Below are positions 1-10,700 of a stretch of 64,000 bases of DNA, piece after piece (position 1 is the stretch's first letter; every line of letters begins with the position of its first letter). The position numbers were made by a program, and so were the translations under genes. This DNA comes from Marthasterias glacialis (lineage: Eukaryota; Echinodermata; Asteroidea; Forcipulatida; Asteriidae), in NCBI GenBank assembly GCA_911728455.2, contig OU452228.1:21150950-21214949 (forward strand). Reading direction: 5' to 3'. The notes below the pieces were generated by a model. It saw only the letters and a program-made list of their open reading frames with translations. It ran no database searches and was not told the DNA's origin.

Positions 1-300
1 TGCATAGGGCACTTCCACTTGAAAATCTTAAAGTCTATGGGGATGCTGGGAGACTTTTGAAGGGGCACCAAGGCCAAGACCCGGGCAACAGATTCCCTGG
101 CCTCCGTTGCCTTCATGTAGGAATAAAAAACTGTAGGAGCTGTTCACTGCTTCTCTAAATTAATGTTTGCATAATTCATCCGTCAAATTTTTAATCAAAA
201 GGGTAGACAGTCCCACTGATTTACATGTATGTCAAGCTCACTCAGTCCATTGGGCTCATGCAGAAGGTATTTTAGACAACTCCTTTGGGGCTGCAATTAC

Positions 301-455
301 CCAGTGGACCACTGGCCGTTAATTTGAGCATTGGGCCAGTCTAGTGTTTTTCCAAACGCATACTTTTGAAATCAATTCCAGTGGACCACTGACCATTAAT
401 TTGAGCATTGGGCTAGTCTAGTGTTTTTGCAAACGCATACTTTTGAATTCAATTC
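301..455 (+). repeat. Two-copy 77 bp tandem duplication
   Basis: Two adjacent copies start at 301 and 378, each beginning CCAGTGGACCACTG and ending near TTTTGAA..CAATTCC, with few differences. This is a recent local duplication with no coding content. Confidence 0.85.
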
Positions 456-854
456 CGAATCTCCAGATTTTCAGCAAATATTAAAAAAGGAAGAAATTTT
501 TTCAGGCCTTGCAAAAACATTTCTAGTCCAGTAAAAGTGTTGAGCTACAAGACCTGTGGTTTAATACCTATTTTCGGGAAACAGGAGCCTGGCACTTGTC
601 TTCTTGAAGGTAATCACTCGTCAAAATTTCAGAAAATTACTTATAATAATACACGTACAATAATAGCGCACGTATCTACCAGCAATTAGGTACTCGAGGC
701 GCTTATTATTGTCATTTTTACGACAGGTTTTTGAAGTTTTTGAATTATGAGACCCATTTATGTAGCACCTTATAAGGGTTTACAAGGTGTTGTGGCGCAT
801 TCAGCAGCCACTGCCAGAAACACCGGGGCAAACCCCTTCTCTTAGTGAAAAGTG

Positions 855-1051
855 TACTGGTTTGTTTTTACGTGCATTACACAACACAAAGGACCTACAG
901 CTTTACCCCCCATCCCAAGGACGAAGCAATAATGGTTAAGTGTCCTGCTTAAGGACACAAGTGTCAAGACCGGGACTCAAACCCACACTCTGCTGATCAG
1001 AAACACCAGAGTTTCAGTCCGGTGCGCTGGACCGCTCGGCCACGACACGCC
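855..1051 (-). mobile_element. tRNA-Leu-like SINE, reverse orientation (copy 1)
   Basis: On the minus strand from 1051 it reads TGTCGTGGCCGAGCGG, then GCACCGGACT, a long variable-arm-like segment, and GGGTTTGAGTCCCGGTC. These are the D-arm/A-box and B-box of a class II (Leu/Ser-type) tRNA. A body containing TTAAGCAGGACACTTAACCAT follows on that strand. It is too diverged and extended to be a functional tRNA. A second copy is at 41190-41308. The 3' limit is approximate. Confidence 0.7.
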
Positions 1052-1116
1052 ACTATATATATTTATCTTCCAGTACGTGCTAATTTTCCAATCAGATTGC
1101 TAAACGGGAGTGTCAT

Positions 1117-1324
1117 AATATACACATATGGACTGGCAATGAGGGAAATAGTGCATGTCTATGCAACCCGAGGGCCTGTGAGTGACCAGGAGAGGGTCCT
1201 ATTTTTGAAGTTTTTTGAATTATGAGACCCATAAATAGGACCCTCTCCTGGTCACTCACAGGCCTGAGGTGTGCATAGCATGCACTATTGCCTGAATAAT
1301 GCCAGTCCATATGTGTTTTATAAC
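1117..1324. repeat. Fold-back element with ~90 bp arms
   Basis: The left arm (about 1117-1207) and right arm (about 1232-1324) are inverted copies. ACACATATGGACTGGCA near 1123 pairs with TGCCAGTCCATATGTGT near 1300, and the GACCAGGAGAGGGTCCTATTT segment recurs inverted next to the short loop. The shape is MITE-like; family unknown. It overlaps nothing coding. Confidence 0.8.
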
Positions 1325-2875
1325 ACACCTCAGTCCAAAATGTTGGTTAGAAGAGTAAATCGCGTTTTTTTGGCCGGAGATTCTTCTCGATCCGCAGACG
1401 CCGTCGTTCTCTTGAGGGCGCTCTTTACCAGTCAATAGTTGTTGGGTTTTTGAAACTATTTCCCGCTTTGCAAACTATTTCCCCCAAATGAAGCGCGTGC
1501 GGTGCGTGTGGTGTAGATTTCATGCACTAGGCTATATTAGTTCATCCCACGCGACCGTGTTTCAGCCAATCAGGATAAAGAACCAGGGAGAGGTGTGTTA
1601 TAATAGACCATATCATACTCCCAGTAGTCTATACTGCACTCTGTGTATTTTGAGTATCATGCGTCATGCTCCGTATACGGACAGTGCAAAAAGACGTTCT
1701 AAACTTTGCGCGTTGCATGTTTTGCTCTTCATCAAATAAGGCTCAAAGTTGTATTATCTTTCAGTTGACTGAAACATAAATTCGTTATCACACGCGCTCG
1801 TGGAATACGGGAAAATATAGCACTTCTGCTTCCCCTGCAGTCTCCTGACCACGGACAGAGTATACTGTCTGAAACATTGAGTCAACCGGTTTCTCAAAAG
1901 AGACATAAAACACATAGTGTCACCGCAAATTCTTACTTTAACGTAAACCTTGTTTTGTTGCTTTGACCACTGAACACACATATGATGAAATTCAGACAGT
2001 TGGTTATAAAATGTGTTTACTGAAAACCAGATGATGTGATTTGGAATTATTACTCCTACAAAACACAATGGCGTATTTTTCTCTTTTAGTTCTTCAGTAT
2101 TTATACAGTATTTTCTCTATCAAATGGTTGGGAAAAGATTAAGGTTTGAAGTCAAATTAAAGCTTGGGCGTACTCTGTTCAAAACTGAAATTTCATTCAT
2201 CCCAGTTTAAGATATGAAGAAAACAAGGCATAAAACTCATTCCAGAGCAGGTGAGGCGATTTTTCCTGACAAAAGGGCAATAACGAATTCAGAATATCTC
2301 AAAGGAACCATTTTAAGAGACGCCAAGGTTAAGATCAGGGCAAGGAAGGCAATTTTATCTATCTTTAGAACGTTGACAGGCAATATATGAAATTGCGGTA
2401 ATGTCAATTTTGCAATTTTTGTTTGTAGTCCATGGTATCTCTTCAATCCAGTATTAATCGAGATTGAGATTTCAGTTTTGAAATTATGAAATCTGGAGTG
2501 TTAATTTAAAACATGTAATTTTGGGATGGTAACTAGGCAAAAGCCCTGGAGTTGTGTAATGCAGCTTGAGTTAGTTAAGACATTATTCGCAGGGTCATTA
2601 TTTTATCTAAATCAAATCATTTAATTAGTTATCTTTTAAGTATATCTGGAAATGAGTTCAATAGCTGATATTTCTTTCTGTATTGCAAACATTAGGGGGA
2701 AAAAATCAGCATACAAGTCCATGTATTGTTAGCTTTAGCTTTACAAATATGATTTTGTCACATTTGTTTACCCTTCATGTGATATGTGTAGATCTGTCAT
2801 ATCCAACCATCTTCACTTTCACCCAAAACTGTAATGGAATGTTCCTGGACAAGTGTACAACTCGTGAATGAATTA

Positions 2876-3091
2876 GATTAATATTCATGAGCACTGCGCT
2901 CTGATTGGTCAGTGCGAGTGATGAGGTAGTTGTGCTTGCATCTTGGCTGTCTGTTGCAGCAGCTCACACATAGACATGTACACACACACTGTAGGAGCAC
3001 ACAACATCCATTTTTAGAATCGTTCACCACCTTGCATCAGTAAGGAATTTCACCTTCCTGCCAGCGCAGCCGGCCACAAATGTCTGTAAAC
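2876..3091 (+). promoter_or_regulatory. Possible promoter and 5' untranslated exon of APBB
   Basis: An inverted CCAAT box (CTGATTGGTCAG) at 2901-2912 is followed by locally higher GC, an ATG in good context at 3080 (CACAAATG) and a strong donor AAAC|GTGAGTG at 3092. Spliced to 6410, the 3080 ATG would run out of frame and stop where it overlaps the main ATG, so it would act as a short upstream ORF. This is pattern-based only; no homology supports it. Confidence 0.2.
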
Positions 3092-3464
3092 GTGAGTGTT
3101 GAAAATTGTACAAATGTTTGTTTGTTTTCTTTGAACTATTAGATTTCCATAAGAATGTTGGGTTTCTCAAGTTGATGGAGAGTTGTTTTGCCGAGTTGTT
3201 TGTTATTATTTTTTTTTATTGCGAGAAGGTTAATCTTGACTGTCTGAGGCAGAGGATGGGGGGGACAGTGATTTGCATAATTCTTTAGGCTCGCTTGTCT
3301 GATACCTTGAACCAGTCCATACTGTAGGAGATTTTGTTTCTTCAACGCAAACATTTTGACTGATCTTGTTCCTCATTCAATCAAATTTTGAGTCCGGATC
3401 ACTGTCCATTTCTTGGACGATGTCTCAAGATATAAGAAAATATTAGTAAATGTTTCTATGTTGG

Positions 3465-3495
<31 letters not shown>
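3465..3495 (+). repeat. (GTT)n microsatellite
   Basis: About ten uninterrupted GTT units. Confidence 0.9.
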
Positions 3496-6409
3496 TTCTT
3501 TTTACTGAATAGACAGGAGCTTATTTTGTATCCACAAATCCGGGAAGATTTTTTTCTTAATTTCTACTTGGAATCAGTTTCTACTTAGAGTCAATTTTTT
3601 TTCTTCTTTTTTCTTCAGGATAAAAAAGACACTTTTCAGGAAAGCTTAAAATTTATTTGCGCTTGTCTTTCCATTTGTTATCATTCATACACCACTGCAC
3701 ACAGGGACAAGGTCTTTGTAGAGTTATAATATCTATAAATTAACAAAAAATCATTAAATTGTATTTAAAATCAACAATTTATGAGCCTGGAGTGCACATG
3801 GAAGCCAGACCAGTAAATCTACATTCTGTTAGGTCTTAGAAATTAGACTTGTAAATTGATTAAAGAACTCTTATCTGAATAATAACGACCCATCAATTTA
3901 AATGCATTGTACATGTATTTACAGTTAGAGGCCTGGCATTGGGGGGGAGGGGGGTGTTCATTGCATCTATGGTTGCACCTAAGCACATTGAATGGCAGCA
4001 TTAAAAAAATCCTTCATAACATTTATCAGTTGCTAGTCACAAATCATCAGTTGCTACTCAATGTTAGCACTCAGTGTGCACAAAACGAGTTCAGTCAAGA
4101 TGTTTTGGTATTTCATTTTAATTTTATTTTTCATTTCAAGAACAATTATTTCCATTTCACAATAAAAAGCAAACATGTAATTAAATGTGAAAAAAAGCAA
4201 TATAGCTTAAATAGATAGGGGACACAGACCAAAAAAGGCAGTAAGCTTGAGGCAAAATTGCTTGATCAAATCGTTCCGTGTAAGCATGTCCTTGGGCTAC
4301 CATTCTCCTTTATATTTTATATGTCTTCTTGATCTGCTAATATATAACAAAAACTTCATCAGTAGGCATAAAACTGACCCTTGAAAAAAACATAGGACTG
4401 TCTGATAGAGTGCACGGCTGACATACATTGATACACTAGTATCGGCTTTTAAAGGCTTCTTCAAGCTATTTATTATAATGATCTTGGCCTGATGTTTCTG
4501 AGGAAAACAAAATCGGAAATCAGATCAAAGTCAGGAGAACGACACGCCTGATTGGGTCAACGTTTGTGTATTGTCAACACTCGGCAGTGACGCAGTGGAG
4601 GTTCTGTCGTTGACGTTCACAGAAGTCGGGGGAATTAGTAAATATTCAGGTCTAAGAGGGTCGCCAGGAACTGTTTGTGTTTGTGTAACACTGAGTGACG
4701 TTTACACTCATTTCCTTCACTTTTTTTTTATTTTTGATAAAGTGACTGTTTTAGATTTTTTTATAATGTTCTTAATATTTAAGACATATTTAAATCATAT
4801 GTATTGGTTTTTATATCACAGAAAACACAAATTCATGATTTTTTCACAGTCTTTTTTTAAAATCTATACTTTTCTCTCTCTTTCTCTAAAAGAAAACCAG
4901 TGTACATTGTAAGTGCAAGTTCCCACCCCCCAAAAAAAACACACAAAAAAAACCACACACACACACACACCCTAACATAGGTTTTAGCAAATGATTGATG
5001 CCTTAAAATTCATTAACCAGTGGAGCACTAGCGTGGAGTCACGTACGTGTGCGTGTACAACCCCGAGCTTAGCTACTCTCTATTTGCCGCTTTTGAGTCG
5101 TGCGACTCAACCAGCGATGTCGTACTGTCACCACGACAATATTCTGAACAGCAATTAAGCCTCGGCAAACACTGGGTACAGTACTTACCCAGAGTACACT
5201 CAATTCACATGATGATTCTTGTCCGGAAAGGTTAAAAGTAAAGTCAGAATTAAAAAAAAAAAAAAAAAAAAAAAATAATGGTTTGTTTTAACCTGTGATT
5301 TCTCTTCAACAGCTGCACTGTGTAGTCTGTTGGGAAAAGAGGAATAATGTGAACAAAACGGTGATGTCAATTTATGAAGTGTTTTTGTTGTACGGCTTTG
5401 GAATTGGCAGTAAGCTTTAGGAAAATGGAGGTGTGAAAGATGGGGGGACGCCCGGGGCAAACGGTGAAATGAAACCGTTCTTGAATGTTATCTTTATTCA
5501 TTGGGCCCCATCGTGGATGGCAGTCAGGAAGGAGAAAGGAGATGCCTAGAGCTGTGTGGGAGTGCTCCCAATCCGCGATCAACACTCACAGGGGTTTGGT
5601 ATGGTTTGATGCTTGTCCCACTAGACTTGCTTTCATTGGATGCAGCGCTGTTAACGCAATTTAGCTCCCTTTGTTGAGAATAAGCAAGAAGATTTTTTGT
5701 TATTAACATCCCAAAAACACAATATTTTTTTTGTGCCTGTTCATGTACGTGTGTTAGTAATTGTACAACAACAAAAAAACACATCATAATGAGGCACCTA
5801 AAGATGTGCAGGGTTCTCCTTGGAAATTTTCAAAACTGAGACATTCTGGATTTTAAAATTCTGGATTCAAATTTTGCAAGTGTGGCCAAAGCACGCTGAA
5901 TTTAAAACCAAGTCCTTGTAATGTTGTATGTTTGATGATCATGTTTGGCTTGAAAAGCTCTACTGTGCAATCTGGAACACTTAAAATGGTTTTGTTATGT
6001 TTTTTTGTGAATCTGATTTTAAATCATTTTATTTGTGCGTTTTGGCCGTGATTCCTGCGTATCCGCCTGTGATTCGCGCATATTGAACCCACAACCCCCC
6101 GCCATTCTAGAGGAGATGTTATGGACTCCAAATATGGAAAACATGGAGAAAAATTGACATTTTAGTATTGATCTTGGACCTGGTTTTGCACCCTTTTTTT
6201 TCAATGGATGGTTGTTTTGGCCAGTTCAGTGGACAAGGTTTTTCTGTCATGGGCTGTGATAGTCAAAAATTATAACTTTAATAAACAACTAAAAAAGTTT
6301 CCATGAAGGGTCTTTACATTTATGTGTACAAGATGGACGGCAAAATTTACTTCTTTGTTGTTTTCAATTTTTTCTCTTAAGTTTTTTTTTTGTTTGTTCT
6401 CTTCTTCAG

Positions 6410-7737
6410 ACACCAAAGAGGCTATGACATCCCTAATCAACCCTTCCTATGATAGTAACGCTATCTCACCCTCTGATCAAGTCAACGCAAACACAACCAC
6501 CACCAGCAACTCACTGTCCAACAAGCTTAGCGATGCCCTGGAGAATGACAACAAGTCCTTAGGTCTGTCCCTGGAGGAAGCCCTCCTAGATACCAATCTC
6601 ACCTTTGAGTTAGACAACGGTGGATCCAAGAGGAACTCCGGCTCGGAGAAGAGTCGAACCAAGTACGCCTCCACGGATCTCTCCACAATGGGGATTGGAA
6701 ACCCGCTGGAAGCGTTGGTGGACAGTGACGGGGAGCTCGATGAGAGGCTTACCGTTGCCGACGACAATATCCTGAGAGAGAGGAACAAGAAGAAAGCGGA
6801 AGCCATGTTTGCTGACATTGATTTTATCGATGACGGCGACGAAGATGATTACGAGGATGAGGACGAGGAGGAGGAGGAGGAGGAAGAAGAACAGGAAATG
6901 AGAAACGAGGATGAATCGTCAAAAGACAGTGGGCGGGAAAAGGACTCTAAGAGGATGAAAATGTTGGACAAGCTGGAGAGTGGAGAAGACAGGGAGGAAC
7001 CTAAGGATCCTGATGCTGATCTGGTCTCCCCCGAGGAGGAGGTCCGCGCCTCCAACTTGGGAGGCTTCCTCCGTTACTACGCAAACCTAGAATCCATTGC
7101 AAAGGGTCGAATGGAGAACCCGGATGATGAGACAGCCTCCATAAACGGGAGCATCAGTGACTCGGACGATGAGAGCGAGATCAGAGAAGGATTATACGAA
7201 CCTCCCCAGCATGCCACCCCTTATGATTCCGGTCCCTCAACAATGGACGATGACAGCACTGACTGCGAGTCCACATACGAGATGCTGTACAACAGTTTCG
7301 GACTCCGTGTCCAGGAAGAAGGCTATTCAAAAGAACTCCTTTCGCCCACAAATGGACAGCATGATCACGGCTACGTGAGCGAAACCTCCACAGACGACAA
7401 AGCTTCTCCCATCAAACGTCCTGGTGTGCTCCTTCGGGAAGGAAGCAAACCATCTCTGAGTACTCTGATCGAAGACTCGAGGAGCTCGGACAAAGTAACG
7501 CTGGACGCTGAAGCTGAGTCTGGGGTTGAGATTACCCCTGAACCCAAGACCAACAAAGACCCACTTAAGAAGAGCACCTTGCAGAAGCCAACCTCTTTGC
7601 CTCCTGGATGGAAGGAAGTTGCTGATATGAGAGGCACATACTATTGGCATGTACCTAGTGGCACCACCCAATGGAATCCGCCGTCGCCTGTGAATGGTGA
7701 ATCTTCCACGAGTCCACCAAGGAAACCTGCGAGATCG
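6410..7737 (+). CDS. APBB: APBB first recognised coding exon: acidic N-terminal region and WW domain
   Basis: The acceptor is a pyrimidine tract ending cttcttcag at 6409; the donor is TCG|GTACGT at 7738. The exon enters two bases into a codon (phase needs one upstream base) and leaves in phase 0. The ATG at 6424 is the first in-frame Met after the acceptor and is the chosen start. From it, residues about 135-158 are a nearly pure Asp/Glu run, as in mammalian Fe65. Residues 213-225 ([11 protein letters not shown]) match a short conserved block of vertebrate APBB2 upstream of the WW domain. The WW domain is residues 392-420: first Trp in PPGW (396), central YYW (406-408), second Trp in TTQW (417), closing Pro-Pro. 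Reading upstream through the acceptor to an ATG at 6322 only translates intronic poly-pyrimidine. If an upstream exon is coding, the protein is longer at its N-terminus. Confidence 0.93.
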
Positions 7738-10700
7738 GTACGTATCATTTATTCTTGAACAAAGTTTTTTTTTCCCCCTAGGACTATCCGATTTTTGGAT
7801 TGTCTCGTTACTCCAGGTAGCGAGTCAGCTAAAAAATGTCTGGTTTATAGAGTAACTGTCTCTCTTTTATTGTAAAGAATGTAAATTGCTGAGTAGTTCG
7901 GCATCTGTGTAATTAGATTGACAGCCTTTTGATTTTCAGGCATATTATGAATATACACAGAAAAATTAATAAATTTAAAAACACAGCAAAAAGTGGAGCC
8001 TTCTTCTAATGTGTTACATATGCACATATTTAATACGACATCATAAATTTTCATCATCCTCACTGAAGGATTTTAAACAGGGAAAAAAAAAGTACATCAT
8101 AAATTTTCATCATCCTCACTGAAGGATTTTAAACAGGGGAAAAAAAAAGTACATCAGTAATGAGATTAATGATGAGTTCATGAGAGTTATAAAATCATTC
8201 CAAGAGATATATGGGATTGGCATGTATTAGTCATGAAATGATTGCAGCAACCTGAAAAATGTTGCACATAGTTCACAATTTTGCATCTATTAAATTGTTA
8301 ATGGCATTATAAGTATGCCAGTGACCCAGTGAAAAAGTGCAAGAGCTTCGAGACCACCATTGACAAATTGGAGTGCTCTGTGTGTATATGTAGGTAAAAC
8401 ATTACTCTGAATGCACATTACATTTGTCATGTTTGCACTGTGCATCAGATGTCTTCTGGATGAAATTTTGCGTCACCTTGGCCCAGTTTTATAGAGCTAC
8501 TATTATAATGAATTGGGGCCTGCGGCTGTTGCTATCCCATACTTCAACTCACGTTCACTTGACGATGATCAAGCCACAGTCTCAACTGTTTATTCGAACA
8601 CGGCTTATCATTGCCACGGCAAACTTGCACGCTTAGCTAAATTTAGCAGGGGACCTGTATGAAGGGCTAAATACATATGTTTCACAGTATTTTGGCTGGT
8701 AAGCTCATTTTGTGAGCAGTGTGTTATAGCTTAGCAAATTTATCAAGCAGCTCTCATAACATTGAGCCTCAGGCCCGATTTCGTGAAGCGTACATGTGAG
8801 AACAACAAAACTGCTAAGCACAGAATGAACTTGCTTAGCAGAAATAGGTTACCAGCCAAAAATGTAATGAAGTGTAGGTTGTTGCAGCTGGTACCCCTAT
8901 TCTTTTTCGCTTGGCAAAGAAATTTTCCAAGCAGTATTTACTGCTCAACAGCTTTATTAAATTGGGGGTCAGGTTAAATTCTTGCACACAGGCAGGGATA
9001 TGGAAATGTTTTGTTTAGTGCTTATTGCTTGAAAATGAAATGCACAGAGGCAGGCATGGAAGTTGCAGCCTTCTCCTTAGCCCAATTTAATAATACTGCT
9101 TAGTGCTTAGCATGAATTATTCTTTAGCAGAATTACCCAAGAACCAGTAACAAACAGTTTACAATATAATAGTGTTTTGGCTTGTAACCCTTTTCTGCAA
9201 ATCAAGACTTAGTGTTTTCGAAAGCCAACATTTTGTAAGCAAGCTTTTTGTAAGCACAATTTTAGTAAGTTAGTTTTTTGTATGCAAATCGGTCTGCTTA
9301 TCAGCTACATGTACATGTATGTGGAAATGGACGCCTGGTGTTTGCAAAAAAGTGTTCCTGATACATTTTCCTCATTGGTGAGACCATCCAGTGGGAACAA
9401 AAGTCCCTGCAAAAATGAAATTTAGAACCTGTCCGGGGCTGCACATTTCTTCCAAGTAACTGTACAGCCGACTGGATTCTCTCCAGTTTCACCATCTTCC
9501 AAACATTAAATCAAATTAATGAGTAGCCAACCCCGGTGGTATAGTGTTCCACTAATGAGCCGCACAGCGTCGCCCGCTAATGCGTCAGAGAGCATCTGCT
9601 AACCCTAAGGCCCCAACCGACCAAATTATCAAATCAAGACAGCAAGGCCATTATGCTAATAATTGATTTTCTGCAAAGACCACTTTGTCTTGTGCATTGT
9701 GGTCGAAATAGGAACCTTCGGTGTGATTGAAAGTGGGTAGGATTTTTTTTTACATTGCGTTCTTTGCCGCATTTTTTTTTTTTTTTTTGGTATGGATTTA
9801 TTTTGCTTGAAGTATCATGAATAAGATCTGCACATTAAAATGCAATCAGAAATTATGTTTATTTGAAGGGAAGATGGTGCATGAGATTGGCTTAAGAAAC
9901 ATTGGTCAGTTTGTGTGTTTCTGTATTTTACTTGCAGTATAATAAATATAAAACAACAGTAAAGCAGAAAGGACTTTTTGATGAAATAACTTAGGAATTT
10001 TTGCATCACAGAAATGTGTAAAGAAAATCATTTTAATACATGTCTCTAAAAGCCCCAAAATAATTGAGATAATCATACGGGGTTCAAAATTTACATGGCC
10101 AAGGCCAGTGATAGAAGCCTTGGGCCAGTAAACTCATGACCAGACAAGTCCGATGGTCTTGTGTTTTTCAGTTGAATAATAATATCTTTAGCATTATAAT
10201 AAAAAATATGTTTAAATGTTGACTTTGAGAACGATTAATATATTTCAATTCTCTTGAGTATCGAAGTACACTTAGCCACAAGAAAATTAGTTAAATCTTC
10301 TCTTAGTGCTTGTCAAATAAAACCCTTTTTTCCCCCATGTCTTGTAAAAACAAAATTCTAGTCCAGTAAAAATCTTGAGGTACAAGCCCTGGCACCTCAT
10401 GGATTTTCCTTGCAAATTCAAAACCCTGACATACATTACAAATCTGGCCTTCTGTTTCATTACAGTTGTTGTTTTCAATTGTATATTTGTCCGAATTGAG
10501 CAAGCTTTTGCAGTAGAATGTTTGGGAATATTATTTGTTTTACCCATACACTGATTTGTGTTAAGAATTGTATACTTAGGACTTTCCCTAGTCCTGGGAA
10601 ATCCTTGGGGTACCTGCTGCTAAAATAAAGGATTCGAACTACCTCTATCTACCGGGCAGTCTCGGTGGTCTAGTGGTATTACATCTGCTCTAGAATGGCA

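Larger units (their letters stand above)
1..6409. other. Upstream region of APBB: repeats, no supported coding exon
   Basis: The first 1.4 kb holds a 77 bp tandem duplication, a reverse-oriented SINE and a fold-back palindrome. From 1.4 to 6.4 kb I see no coding exon with homology, only simple tracts: (GTT)n at 3465-3495, (CA)n at about 4952-4971 and poly-A at about 5250-5276. The 2876-3091 stretch has promoter-like features and is listed separately. Any further upstream APBB exon may lie here or outside the window. Confidence 0.6.

Noticed and set aside
1581-1595. Microexon-like CAG|GGAGAG|GTGTG match near 1.6 kb that would also encode Arg-Glu
   Set aside because: It lies upstream of the gene, not in the PTB1 intron, so it cannot be spliced between the relevant exons.
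6322-6423. ATG at 6322 as the APBB start, giving a 478-residue single-exon protein
   Set aside because: The added 34 residues are translation of the intronic poly-pyrimidine tract before a good acceptor at 6409, and the reading continues past the 7737 donor into intron.
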